Positions 35,148-47,068 of a stretch of 64,000 bases of DNA are shown piece after piece. The stretch is from the NCBI RefSeq assembly GCF_026339935.1, contig NZ_JAPEPX010000001.1, positions 2,316,001 through 2,380,000 of the forward strand. The letters run 5' to 3'. Position 1 is the stretch's first letter. Each line of letters opens with the position of its first letter. Position numbers and translations under genes: made by a program. The notes below the pieces were generated by a model. The model saw only the letters and a list, made by a program, of their open reading frames with translations, did no database searches and was not told the DNA's origin. Source of the stretch: Streptomyces sp. NBC_01551. Its GTDB lineage: Bacteria; Actinomycetota; Actinomycetes; Streptomycetales; Streptomycetaceae.

Positions 35148-35898
35148 ACCCACCGTCATCGCCGACGACGTCCACGTCGTCTACAAGGTCCACGCCGGCG
35201 GCCGCAAGGGCGGCGCCACCGCCGCCCTCAGCCGGATCTTCTCCCGCCGCCCCGCCCCGGGCGTGCGCGAGGTCCACGCCGTCAAGGGCGTCAGCTTCAC
35301 CGCGTACAAGGGCGAGGCCATCGGCCTCGTCGGGACGAACGGCTCCGGCAAGTCCACCCTGCTCAAGGCCATCGCCGGCCTTCAGCCGGTGGCCGGCGGC
35401 CGGGTCTACTCGCAGGGCCGGCCCTCACTGCTCGGGGTGAACGCCGCGCTGATGAACGACCTGTCCGGCGAGCGCAACGTCGTCCTGGGCGGCCTCGCGA
35501 TGGGCATGACCCGCCATCAGATCCGCGAGCGCTACCAGGGCATCGTCGACTTCTCCGGCATCAACGAGAAGGGCGACTTCATCTCGCTGCCCATGCGGAC
35601 GTACTCCTCGGGCATGGGCGCCCGGCTGCGCTTCTCGATCGCCGCCGCCAAGGACCACGACGTCCTGATGATCGACGAGGCCCTCGCCACCGGCGACGCC
35701 GCCTTCCAGCGGCGCAGCCGGAAGCGCATCGAGGAACTCCGCGAGCACGCCGGCACCGTCTTCCTCGTCAGCCACGGCATCGGCACGGTCCGCGCGACCT
35801 GCGACCGGGCGATCTGGCTGGAGGCGGGGGTGCTGCGGATGGACGGCCCCTCGGCCGAGGTCTGCGACGCGTACGAGGCCTTCACCCGCCGCGCGTAG
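35140..35898 (+). CDS. TagH/Wzt-type polysaccharide ABC exporter, ATPase
   Basis: 252 residues. Walker A GLVGTNGSGKSTLLKA, a signature of the polysaccharide-exporter type YSSGMGARLRFSIA, Walker B VLMIDEALATGDA and switch His in FLVSHGIGT are present. There is no C-terminal polymer-binding extension. GTG start overlaps the permease end by 8 bases with GGAGG upstream, so the two are coupled. Together they would export the product of the nearby GT2-TagF enzyme (inference). Confidence 0.92.
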   Translation: MAEPTVIADDVHVVYKVHAGGRKGGATAALSRIFSRRPAPGVREVHAVKGVSFTAYKGEAIGLVGTNGSGKSTLLKAIAGLQPVAGGRVYSQGRPSLLGVNAALMNDLSGERNVVLGGLAMGMTRHQIRERYQGIVDFSGINEKGDFISLPMRTYSSGMGARLRFSIAAAKDHDVLMIDEALATGDAAFQRRSRKRIEELREHAGTVFLVSHGIGTVRATCDRAIWLEAGVLRMDGPSAEVCDAYEAFTRRA

Positions 35899-35929
35899 AG
35901 CCGCGCGGGCGCCGGCCGGGGTCAGCCGG

Positions 35930-36199
35930 TCAGGGCGCCACCTTGCAGGCGGTCACCGCGGTCCCGTTGGTCACACCGCCCGAGGTCAGGCCGCTCACGC
36001 ACCGCGCGTGGTCGCCGCCCGAGCCGGTGGAACACGCCATCCGGACGTAGGCGGGGGCCTCGCCGCCCTGGAGCTCCCGCTCGACGGCGTTGATGCAGGC
36101 CGAGACGTCCGCGTGGGCGGCGGGGGCCGTGAAGGCCACGCCACCGAGGGCGAGGGTCAGGCCGGTGAGGGCTCCTGCGATACGGGTCGACGTGCGCAT
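35930..36199 (-). CDS. Small secreted four-cysteine protein
   Basis: 89 residues beginning MRTSTRIAGALTGLTLALGG, with a signal peptide probably cut after AHA. The mature part of about 57 residues has four Cys, enough for two disulphides, and no family I recognise. GGAG/AGGTG precede ATG 36199. It lies convergently to the TagH-like gene (31 bases) and is a single-gene unit. Function unknown. Confidence 0.75.
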   Translation of the reverse strand: MRTSTRIAGALTGLTLALGGVAFTAPAAHADVSACINAVERELQGGEAPAYVRMACSTGSGGDHARCVSGLTSGGVTNGTAVTACKVAP

Positions 36200-36325
36200 G
36201 GGACGCACCTGCTCTCCGGGTTCGCCGCGGCCGGGACCTGGATGTACCGGATCCGCGTGGGCTTCCCCTCCCTCGTTCGACGCTAGAGCAGCGCCCTGCC
36301 GCACGCACCCGCTGGCGCTCACGCC

Positions 36326-36368
36326 GAAGGGGCGCCCGGGATCGGAGAACGATCCCGGGCGCCCCTTC
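36326..36368. terminator. Strong terminator of the glutamate dehydrogenase gene
   Basis: Perfect 19-bp stem (gaaggggcgcccgggatcg and complement) with a 5-base loop, starting 19 bases beyond the gdhB stop codon. It also separates the secreted-protein gene from gdhB. Confidence 0.9.
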
Positions 36369-36386
36369 CGGTGGCCTACGGGGCGA

Positions 36387-39300
36387 CTAGCTGTGCGCCC
36401 GCAGGAGCGAGCGCATCGTCCGCATCGCCACGGACAGGTTCGCCAGGTCGAAGTCGTCCGACCCCTGGATCTCGTCCAGGGTCGTCCGGGCCCGGCCGAT
36501 GATCGCCGCGTTCTTCTCCTCCCACGCCTTGAAGCGCTCCTCGGGAGTCGACTCCCCGTTGCCCACCGCCAGCACGTCGGCGGTCAGCGCCGCGTGCGCC
36601 GCGAACAGGTCCTCGCGGATGGAGGCGCGGGCCATGGACTGCCAGCGGTCGGACCGCGGCAGCTCGATGATCCGGTCCATCAGCTGGGTGATGTCCAGGC
36701 GGTCGGCGAGGTCGTAGTAGACCTCCGCGACAGCCAGCGCGTCGACGCCGGTGCGGTCCGAGATCGCCACGATGTCGAGCGTCGGGAAGGCCGAGGAGAA
36801 CCCGGCGACCTTGGCCGCCAGCTCCTCCGGCACGCCCTCGCCGGTCAGTTCGTCGAGGATCGACTGGTACCACTCCAGGTCGGCGCCGCGCACCAGCTTG
36901 GGCAGTTCGTCCCAGACCTGGCTCACCCGGTCGCTGAAGAGCTCGATCGTCTCGGTGATCTCCAGCGGCTGCGGCCGGTTGTTGAGCAGCCAGCGGGTGC
37001 CGCGCTCGACCAGGCGCCGCGAGTGCAGCCGCACCCGGGTCTGGACGTCGGCCGCGACCTTGTTGTCGAGCGCCTCGACCGCGTCCCACACCTCGGCCAG
37101 TCCGAAGATCTCGCGGGCCGCGAGCTGCGCGCGGACGATCTCCTCCGTGGAGGCCCCGGTCTCCTCGCGCAGGCGGTGCAGGAAGGTCGAACCGCCGGTG
37201 TTGACGGTGTCGTTGACCAGCAGCGTGGTGATGATCTCGCGGCGCAGCGCGTGCGCGTCGATCTGGTCCTGGAACTTCTCGTTCAGGGCGCCGGGGAAGT
37301 ACGCGTGCAGCAGGCGGCGCAGGTACGGGTCGTCCGGCAGGTCGGTGGCGATGAGCTCGTCCGCCACCGTGATCTTGGTGTAGGCGAACAGGACGGCCAG
37401 CTCCGGCTGGGTCATGCCCTTGCCGTTGTTGAGCAGTTCGCGGATCTGCCGGTCGCTGGGCAGGAACTCCAGGTTCCGGTCCAGTCGTCCGGCCCGCTCC
37501 AGGCGGCGCATGAAGCGCTGCTGGGCGTGCAGCAGGCTGGGCGCCTGGGCCACCGCGTTGGCCAGGGCGGTGTTCTGCGCGTAGTTGTTGCGCAGGACCA
37601 GGTGACCGACCTCGTCGGTCATCTCGGCCAGCAGCTTGTTGCGCTGCTTGACCGTCATGTCGCCTTCGGTGACCAGCGCGTTCAGCAGGATCTTGATGTT
37701 CACCTCGTGGTCGGAGGTGTCCACGCCCGCGCTGTTGTCGATGGCGTCGGTGTTGACCTTGCCGCCCTCGCCGCCGGCCCCGGTGCGGGCGAACTCGATG
37801 CGGCCGAGCTGGGTCAGACCCAGGTTGCCGCCCTCGCCGATGACCTTGGCGCGGACGTCGGCGCCGTTGACGCGGATGGCGTCGTTGGCCTTGTCGCCGA
37901 CGTCGGCGTGCGTCTCGGCCGTGGCCTTGACGTACGTGCCGATGCCGCCGTTCCAGACCAGGTCCACGGGGGCCTGGAGGATGGTCTGCATCAGCTCGGC
38001 CGGGGTCATCTTGGTGACGCCGGCCTCGATCCCGAGGGCCGCGCGCATCTGCGCGTTGACCGGGATGGCCTTGGCGGTACGCGGGTGGATCCCGCCGCCG
38101 GCGGAGAGCAGCGCGGTGTCGTAGTCGGCCCACGAGGAGCGCGGCAGCTCGAACAGGCGGCGGCGCTCGGCGTACGAGGTCGCGGCGTCCGGCGTCGGGT
38201 CGATGAAGATGTGCCGGTGGTCGAAGGCGGCGACCAGGCGGATGTGCTCGGAGAGCAGCATGCCGTTGCCGAAGACGTCACCGGACATGTCGCCGACGCC
38301 GACGACCGTGAAGTCCTGGGCCTGCGTGTCGTGGCCGAGCTCGCGGAAGTGCCGCTTGACGGACTCCCACGCGCCGCGGGCGGTGATGCCCATGCCCTTG
38401 TGGTCGTAGCCGGCCGAGCCGCCGGAGGCGAACGCGTCGCCGAGCCAGAAGCCGTACGCCTCGGCGACACCGTTGGCGATGTCGGAGAAGGTCGCGGTGC
38501 CCTTGTCGGCGGCGACGACGAGGTAGGTGTCGTCCTCGTCGTGGCGGACGACGCCCTTCGGCGGCACGACCTCGCCGCCGACCATGTTGTCGGTGATGTC
38601 GAGCAGCGCCGAGATGAAGATCTTGTACGAGGCGATGCCCTCGGCGAGCCAGGCGTCGCGGTCCACCGACGGGTCCGGCAGGTTCTTGGCGACGAAGCCG
38701 CCCTTGGCGCCGACCGGCACGATGACGGTGTTCTTGACCATCTGCGCCTTGACCAGGCCGAGGATCTCCGTACGGAAGTCCTCGCGGCGGTCGGACCAGC
38801 GCAGGCCGCCTCGGGCGACCTTGCCGAAGCGCAGGTGCACGCCCTCGACGCGCGGCGAGTACACCCAGATCTCGAACGCGGGGCGCGGCGCCGGCAGGTC
38901 CGGGATGGCCTGCGGGTCGAACTTCATCGACACGTAGGCGTGCTGCTCGCCCGCGGCGTTCTGCTGGAAGAAGTTGGTCCGCAGGGTCGCCTTGATGAGG
39001 GTGAGGAAGGAGCGCAGGATGCGGTCCTCGTCGAGCGAGGCGACCTGGTCCAGGGCCCCGTCCAGCTCCTCCAGCATGGCGTCGACGAGCTCGCTGCCGG
39101 CGGACTGGCGGCCGGGCGACATCCGGGCCTCGAAGAGCGAGACCAGCAGCCGGGTGGTGTGGACGTTGTTGCGGAGGGTGTCCTCCATGTAGTCCTGGCT
39201 GAAGGTGGAGCCGGCCTGGCGCATGTACTTCGCGTACGCGCGCAGGACGACGGCCTGCCGCCAGGTCAGCCCGGCGCTGAGCACCAGGGTGTTGAAGTTG

Positions 39301-41354
39301 TCGTTCTCGGCCTGCCCGGTCCACACGGCCGCGAACGCGTTCTGGAAGCGCTCGCGGGCGTCGTCGCCGAGGTAGCTGTCGCCGTTCCCGGCGGGGGTGT
39401 GGATCCGCAGGCCGAAGTCGTAGATCCACGCGTTCGTACGGTCGCTGCACCGCAGCTCGTACGGGCGCTCGTCGGTGACCTCGACGCCGAGGCGCTGCAG
39501 GACCGGCAGCACGGCGGACAGGGAGACCTGCTCGCCCTGGCGGTAGATCTTGAAGCGGCGCTCGCCGGGGCCCGCGCCGACCGGCTCGTAGAGGGAGAGG
39601 TCGAAGTCGCGGTCGCTCGCGGAGAGCTTCTCCAGGCGGACCAGGTCGGCGACGGCGGAGCGCGACGAGTGGTCGGCCTTGTAGCCCTCGGAGAAGGAGC
39701 CGCCGTACTTGCGCAGCAGCTCGGCGGCGTGCTCCTCGCCGGTCTCGGCGATGAGGGCCTCGGAGAACCCGTCGGACCAGGAGCGGGCGGCCTCCACCAG
39801 GCGCCCCTCCAGCCGCTCGACGTCGCCGTCGGTGAGCGCGGGCAGCTCGGTGCCCGGCTCGACGCGGACGACGAAGTGGATGCGGGAGAGGATCGACTCG
39901 GTGTTCCAGGCGGTGAAGTCGACGCTGCTGCCGTCGAGCTCCTCCTTCAGGATGTCCATCAGGCGCAGCCGGACGCCGGTGGTGAACCGGTCGCGGGGCA
40001 GGTAGACGAGGGCCGAGTAGTAGCGGCCGTACTCGTCCTGGCGCAGGTACAGCCGCAGCCGGCGGCGCTCCTGGAGGTACAGGACGGAGGTGACGATGGC
40101 CTGGAGCTGGTCGACCGGGGTCTGGAACAGCTCGTCGCGCGGGTAGGTCTCCAGGATCTGGAGCAGGTCGCGGCCGTCGTGGCTGGCCGGCGAGAAGCCG
40201 GCCCGCTCCAGGACGTCGGCGACCTTGCGGCGGATCACCGGGACGCGGCGCACCGACTCGGTGTACGCGGCGGAGGAGAACAGGCCGAGGAAGCGGCGCT
40301 CGCCGACGACGTTGCCGTCGGCGTCGAACTTCTTGACGCCCACGTAGTCGAGGTACGAGGGACGGTGCACGGTGGAGCGGCTGTTGGCCTTGGTCAGCAC
40401 CAGCAGGCGGTGCTCGCGGGCCTTGGCGCGCGCGTCGGCGGGCAGCCGGTTGAAGGACGGCGAGACGGGGTGGCCGTCCTCCTTGCCGCTGTGCAGCGGG
40501 TCGGAGCGCAGGATGCCGAGGCCGGTGCCGGGCACGGCGGACAGGGCGTCGCCGTCGACGAGGTTGTACTCGCGGTAGCCGAGGAAGGTGAAGTGGTCGT
40601 CGGCGAGCCAGCGCAGCAGCTCACGGGCCTCTTCGAGCTCGTACTCGCGCAGGTCCGGGGCGGTCGGCTCCTGCGGAAGCCGGTCGGCGATGCGCAGCGC
40701 GGCGTCGCGCATCTTCTCCCAGTCCTCGACGGACTCGCGGACGTCGGACAGGACGCGCAGCAGGTCGGCGGTGATCTGCTTGAGGTCGGCGCGGTCGGTC
40801 TCGCGGTCGATTTCGACGTGGATCCACGACTCGACGAGGGAGTCGTGGGGGCGCGCGGTCTCGGGACCGTGCACGTCGCAGTCGGGGCCGAGGATCTCGA
40901 TCAGCTTGCCGGTGACGTCACGGCGGACGACGACCTGCGGGTGGATCACGACGTGGATGCCGCGGCCCTGCCGGGAGAGCTCGTTGGTGACGGAGTCGAC
41001 CAGGAAGGGCATGTCGTCGGTGACGACCTCGACGACCGAGTGGCTGGAGGTCCAGCCGTTCTCCTCGACCGTGGGGGTGTGCACGCGCACGTTCGCGGTG
41101 CCCTGCGGCCGCTTCTCGGCGAGCCGGTAGTGCGAGAGCGCTGCCCCGAACACGTCGACCGGGTCCCGGTCCAGCAGGTCCTCGGGGGCGGTGTGCAGGT
41201 AGTAGCGCTGGAGGTACGCGAGCACCGTGTCCCGGTCGGGACGCTCCCCCTGCTCGGACCCAGTCGGAAGTAGCCCCCCGGCCGGGCTGTTCTCAGCTAC
41301 CCGGGCCGCCCGCGCGAGCAGCTCGGCCTTTGCTTCGTCCAGCTTGGTCTGCAT
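36387..41354 (-). CDS. gdhB: NAD-specific glutamate dehydrogenase, 180-kDa class
   Basis: 1655 residues, matching the giant NAD-GDH first described in S. clavuligerus. It deaminates glutamate to 2-oxoglutarate and ammonia in catabolism. The N-terminal half carries ACT-like regulatory segments (VVEVVTDDMPFLVDSVTNEL). The catalytic part is central (VPVGAKGGFVAKNLPD, EDFRTEILGLVKAQMVKNT, VWNGGIGTYVKATAETH), with a NAD-binding loop in VIGEGGNLGLTQ. The C-terminal part is helical. The start MQTKLDEAKAELLARA is clear. It is an isolated gene with a 356-base upstream region and a strong terminator. The symbol follows S. clavuligerus usage as I recall it. Confidence 0.95.
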   Translation of the reverse strand: MQTKLDEAKAELLARAARVAENSPAGGLLPTGSEQGERPDRDTVLAYLQRYYLHTAPEDLLDRDPVDVFGAALSHYRLAEKRPQGTANVRVHTPTVEENGWTSSHSVVEVVTDDMPFLVDSVTNELSRQGRGIHVVIHPQVVVRRDVTGKLIEILGPDCDVHGPETARPHDSLVESWIHVEIDRETDRADLKQITADLLRVLSDVRESVEDWEKMRDAALRIADRLPQEPTAPDLREYELEEARELLRWLADDHFTFLGYREYNLVDGDALSAVPGTGLGILRSDPLHSGKEDGHPVSPSFNRLPADARAKAREHRLLVLTKANSRSTVHRPSYLDYVGVKKFDADGNVVGERRFLGLFSSAAYTESVRRVPVIRRKVADVLERAGFSPASHDGRDLLQILETYPRDELFQTPVDQLQAIVTSVLYLQERRRLRLYLRQDEYGRYYSALVYLPRDRFTTGVRLRLMDILKEELDGSSVDFTAWNTESILSRIHFVVRVEPGTELPALTDGDVERLEGRLVEAARSWSDGFSEALIAETGEEHAAELLRKYGGSFSEGYKADHSSRSAVADLVRLEKLSASDRDFDLSLYEPVGAGPGERRFKIYRQGEQVSLSAVLPVLQRLGVEVTDERPYELRCSDRTNAWIYDFGLRIHTPAGNGDSYLGDDARERFQNAFAAVWTGQAENDNFNTLVLSAGLTWRQAVVLRAYAKYMRQAGSTFSQDYMEDTLRNNVHTTRLLVSLFEARMSPGRQSAGSELVDAMLEELDGALDQVASLDEDRILRSFLTLIKATLRTNFFQQNAAGEQHAYVSMKFDPQAIPDLPAPRPAFEIWVYSPRVEGVHLRFGKVARGGLRWSDRREDFRTEILGLVKAQMVKNTVIVPVGAKGGFVAKNLPDPSVDRDAWLAEGIASYKIFISALLDITDNMVGGEVVPPKGVVRHDEDDTYLVVAADKGTATFSDIANGVAEAYGFWLGDAFASGGSAGYDHKGMGITARGAWESVKRHFRELGHDTQAQDFTVVGVGDMSGDVFGNGMLLSEHIRLVAAFDHRHIFIDPTPDAATSYAERRRLFELPRSSWADYDTALLSAGGGIHPRTAKAIPVNAQMRAALGIEAGVTKMTPAELMQTILQAPVDLVWNGGIGTYVKATAETHADVGDKANDAIRVNGADVRAKVIGEGGNLGLTQLGRIEFARTGAGGEGGKVNTDAIDNSAGVDTSDHEVNIKILLNALVTEGDMTVKQRNKLLAEMTDEVGHLVLRNNYAQNTALANAVAQAPSLLHAQQRFMRRLERAGRLDRNLEFLPSDRQIRELLNNGKGMTQPELAVLFAYTKITVADELIATDLPDDPYLRRLLHAYFPGALNEKFQDQIDAHALRREIITTLLVNDTVNTGGSTFLHRLREETGASTEEIVRAQLAAREIFGLAEVWDAVEALDNKVAADVQTRVRLHSRRLVERGTRWLLNNRPQPLEITETIELFSDRVSQVWDELPKLVRGADLEWYQSILDELTGEGVPEELAAKVAGFSSAFPTLDIVAISDRTGVDALAVAEVYYDLADRLDITQLMDRIIELPRSDRWQSMARASIREDLFAAHAALTADVLAVGNGESTPEERFKAWEEKNAAIIGRARTTLDEIQGSDDFDLANLSVAMRTMRSLLRAHS

Positions 41355-41710
41355 GTCCTCTGGCTCCTGTCGCGCGCCATTGCGTGACGTAGGTGAAGGA
41401 AGGAATGACGTAGCGCCGCGAGGCGGGGTGTCCGTTCGGAATCGACGCTATGCCGTCGTGAGAGCCGCCGTGGAGGGAATCGGCCATGATCGGCGAGAGG
41501 TCCCGGCAGCGGGGATCAGCGAAGGCCCGGGCACGGTCGTGCGCCGGGCGCTGGCCGGAGGCGTCAATGCCCCCGATGACTATCGCGCTGATCACGGGTA
41601 CCAGGCTATCTCGCCGGACCCCCTGCCCGTCACGGGCCGGAACTGTACAAAAGCAGGTGCACAAGTTTGACGATGTGCGCAGTGACGGCGGCGCCCGCTC
41701 GTGCCAGTCG
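41355..41710. other. Upstream region of gdhB
   Basis: 356 bases without a believable gene. tgacgtag occurs twice, at 41385-41392 and 41406-41413, 21 bases apart (two helical turns) and 30-60 bases before the gdhB start. This spacing would place a protein on one face of the DNA. No clear promoter hexamers were found. The right part abuts the end of the HAD gene. Confidence 0.45.
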
Positions 41711-42412
41711 TTATCCGGCCAGTTCGCGAGCAGTGCGGACGGCCTCCGCCAGCGAGTCCACCACGGGCACTCCGGCCGATTCCAGACTGGCCCGGCTGTG
41801 CGAACCACCCGTGTAGAGCACGGCCCGCGCACCCACGTGGGCGGCGGCGAGCGCGTCGTCCACGGCGTCTCCGATGAGGACCGTACGCAGGGCCGTCACG
41901 CCGGCCCCCTCCATGGCGGCCATATGGCGTACGAGGTGCCCCGCCTTGGTGGTGTGCGAGGGGCCCACCCGTCCGTCGACGCGGACGAAGTGCCCGTCGA
42001 TGCCGTGCGTGCGCACCAGCGGTACGAGCTTGTCATGGGGCGCGAGCGACAGCAGCGACTGGGTGGCCCCGGCGCGGGACCAGTCCGCGAGCAGCTCCCG
42101 GGCGCCGTCGGCGAGCCCGGCGTCCTCGGCGGCCGCCCAGTAGTGCCGGTGGAAGGTCTCGTCCATGACGAGCCACTCCTCCTCGGTGGGGAGCCGGCCC
42201 ATCAGACGCTCGTAGAACTTCGGCACCGGTACGACGTACAGGTCGCGGTACGTCTCCAGGCTGATCGGCGCGAAACCGAGCTCGGCGAAGGAGGCGTTCG
42301 TCGCCGCCATGACGGCGTCGATGTCGTGGAGCAGCGTGCCGTTCCAGTCCCAGACGATGTGCGGCCCGCCGGTGCGGGGACGGCTGACCGTCCCGGTCAC
42401 TATCTCGGTCAC
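41711..42412 (-). CDS. HAD-family hydrolase with DxN active-site motif
   Basis: 233 residues, phosphoglycolate-phosphatase-like. Motif I reads VWDWNGTLLHDID, so the second Asp of the usual DxDGT is Asn. Motif II is SLLSLAPHDKL, motif III Lys is likely in SHTTKAGHLV, and motif IV is LIGDAVDDALAA. The nucleophile Asp is kept but the general acid/base Asp is not, so activity may be altered or the family may use another residue. GTG start overlaps the preceding stop (GTGA), so it is coupled to the DUF6912 gene. Confidence 0.88.
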   Translation of the reverse strand: MTEIVTGTVSRPRTGGPHIVWDWNGTLLHDIDAVMAATNASFAELGFAPISLETYRDLYVVPVPKFYERLMGRLPTEEEWLVMDETFHRHYWAAAEDAGLADGARELLADWSRAGATQSLLSLAPHDKLVPLVRTHGIDGHFVRVDGRVGPSHTTKAGHLVRHMAAMEGAGVTALRTVLIGDAVDDALAAAHVGARAVLYTGGSHSRASLESAGVPVVDSLAEAVRTARELAG

Positions 42413-42909
42413 TTCAACAACCCCGGAATCTCCTGCACTCCGAACCAGAGCAGCTCGTGGTCCTCGGCCCCGTCCACGGTGAACCGCGCATCGTCATCCC
42501 CGCCGTCGGCGGCGTCAAGAGCCGCTGCGGCGGCCGTGACGTCCTCCCGGGCGTCCTCGGCGTCGACGTGCACGGCGGCGGCCACCTTCAGCCGTACGGC
42601 GGCCGCGAGGGTCACCTGACCGAGGGTGGCCTCGTCGAGGCCGGGGGTCGCGGTGGCGGCCTTGTCGTCGATGTCGACGGCGACCACGACCCGCTTGCGC
42701 GGCGCCTCGGCGTCCTGGGCGAGCAGCCGCAGCGAGGCGGCGGCGGCGCGGCTGAGGGCCGCGTACTCCAGCTCCTCGATGTCGTCCGAGACGTACCACT
42801 CCCGCAGCCCGGGCGTGACGGCGTACGCGCGGAGCGGGGCGGGCCCCAGCTCGCCCGCCTTGTGCGCCTCGGCGAGCCCGGGGAGGGTCAGGGGGACGTA
42901 CACGCGCAT
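42409..42909 (-). CDS. DUF6912-type conserved actinobacterial protein
   Basis: 166 residues starting MRVYVPLTLPGLAEAHKAGE. The central EELEYAALSRAAAASLRLL and RVVVAVDID segments and the acidic C-terminus (DGGDDDARFTVDGAEDHELLWFGVQEI) resemble a conserved actinobacterial family of unknown function. The start at 42909 is preferred over an 18-residue upstream extension. Directly coupled to the HAD gene by a 4-base overlap. Confidence 0.8.
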   Translation of the reverse strand: MRVYVPLTLPGLAEAHKAGELGPAPLRAYAVTPGLREWYVSDDIEELEYAALSRAAAASLRLLAQDAEAPRKRVVVAVDIDDKAATATPGLDEATLGQVTLAAAVRLKVAAAVHVDAEDAREDVTAAAAALDAADGGDDDARFTVDGAEDHELLWFGVQEIPGLLK

Positions 42910-43299
42910 GGCCGGCTGCTTTCGGTAGTCGGAAACGCCCTCAGGATACGACCGAAGCGCCAAAACCCCACGCCCCCAACCCCAACCGCACCGCCGTCAC
43001 CGGGCAGCGGCCGGGGGCGGCCGCTTCAGGCATCGCGGCGCGCGGCCGGCTCCGTTCGGTGGCCGTGGCCGTCCCCCTTCGGGCTGCCGCGCGGCCGGGG
43101 GATCGCGTCACCCCCAGGCCTCGCGCAACGGCCACGGCGGCCCGGCACCCGGGGCCGGCCACCCGGATAGGTGAGTGCGGGCGGGCCCCGGGAGGGCCGG
43201 GCGGTGCCGTTGCGGAGCGTGTTCGCCGGGCCGTAGAAGATCCCCAACCAAGTTACCGCCCGGTACCGCCGCCGGGCCCGGCCCTCGGGGACGACCGCC
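42910..43299. other. Intergenic region before the Rv3235-family gene
   Basis: 390 very GC-rich bases. It must contain divergent promoters for the DUF6912 gene and the Rv3235-family gene. I see no convincing gene, hairpin or repeat in it. Confidence 0.4.
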
Positions 43300-43680
43300 A
43301 TGAACAGGACCAGGACCAGGAACACCACCCGCCCTCCCGGCCGCCGCGACCAGCGCCGCCCGCGCGGCCCGCACGACTGGTTCGCGGAACGCCTGCTGGC
43401 GGTGGTCAGCGGGCAGCGCCCGGTCCACTCCCTGCTGGGGCTCACCGTCGGCCCCGCGTACGAACAGCTCGTCACCCTGGCGCCCACCGGGCCGCTGCGC
43501 GACCGCCTGCGCCCGGTGCTGCGCCACTGCGGCCGCTTCCACCCGGGCCCGGGCGTCATCGAGGCCTTCGCCCGCATCGCCACGGGCGACCGCGTCTCGG
43601 CGATGGCCTTCCGCCTGGAACAGGGCCCCGACCTCCGCTGGCGCTGCGCCGCCATCGAAATCCAGGGCCCCCGCCCATGA
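43300..43680 (+). CDS. Rv3235-family protein
   Basis: 126 residues. A basic N-tail (MNRTRTRNTTRPPGRRDQRRPRG) precedes a compact domain WFAERLLAVVSGQRPVHSLLGL ... YEQLV ... VIEAFARIATGDRVSAMAFRLEQ ... RWRCAAIEI. This matches the Rv3235 family found near secA in actinobacteria. Its function is unknown. It faces secA across a repeat-containing gap. Confidence 0.85.
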   Translation: MNRTRTRNTTRPPGRRDQRRPRGPHDWFAERLLAVVSGQRPVHSLLGLTVGPAYEQLVTLAPTGPLRDRLRPVLRHCGRFHPGPGVIEAFARIATGDRVSAMAFRLEQGPDLRWRCAAIEIQGPRP

Positions 43681-43695
43681 CCCCACCACTCACGA

Positions 43696-43887
43696 CTCCG
43701 GCCCCGCCGGCCACTCCAGCCCCGCCGGCGTTTGAGGCGCGGGGTCCGGGGCAGCGCCCCGGCAACGCGGCCGCACCCGCCCACCGGCCCGCTCCGGCCC
43801 CGCCGGCCACTCCAGCCCCGCCGGCGTTTGAGGCGCGGGGTCCGGGGCAGCGCCCCGGCAACGCGGCCGCACCCGCCGACCGGCCCG
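43696..43887. repeat. Tandem duplication of a 96-bp unit carrying the dispersed repeat core
   Basis: Two head-to-tail 96-base units (43696-43791, 43792-43887) differ at about one position. Each contains agccccgccggcgtttgagg followed by cgcggggtccggggcagcgcc, the same core as at 8096-8230. The gap 43681-44048 is otherwise non-coding apart from the secA terminator. Confidence 0.85.
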
Positions 43888-43959
43888 CTCCAGGCGGCGG
43901 CGCCAACGGCAGCGGGTCCGGGGCCGCGTCCAGGCCGTACAGGTCCAGTCCGTACAACG

Positions 43960-44001
43960 CGACCGGGGTCGGACACCACGTTCGGTGTCCGACCCCGGTC
44001 G
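43960..44001. terminator. secA terminator hairpin
   Basis: Perfect 18-bp stem (cgaccggggtcggacacc and complement) with a 6-base loop, 48 bases beyond the secA stop codon. Confidence 0.9.
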
Positions 44002-44048
44002 GGATGCCCCAGGCGGCGCCTCAGCGGCGGCGGCGCCGGCCCCGGGCG

Positions 44049-46841
<2,793 letters not shown>

Positions 46842-47068
46842 CGAGGTTTGTCTCCTTGCCGGTCGGGCCTGGCACTGGTTCGTACACGGGCACGGAGGGT
46901 GGGCCCCACCGCAACGGCCATCGTAAGCGAGGACGCGGTCGCGTCGGGAGGTCCGCACTATCCGCAGGGCACGGGTGCCCGGAATGAGAACGTACGGGAT
47001 GCCCGGAAGGTGCCGGTGTCACCGAAAACTGTTCGCCGTGTCCCTGCGGCGGACCGCAGAATCCGTTC

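Noticed and set aside
36090..41273. 1727-codon plus-strand open frame opposite gdhB
   Set aside because: Composition is that of an antisense shadow (HLGQ, VEVV and RVH runs) with no domain; the glutamate dehydrogenase reading is convincing.
41384..41399. GlnR-like GTGAC-gtaggt-GAAGG before gdhB
   Set aside because: Only the first half matches the consensus well; no second box is seen, so nitrogen control through GlnR is not supported.
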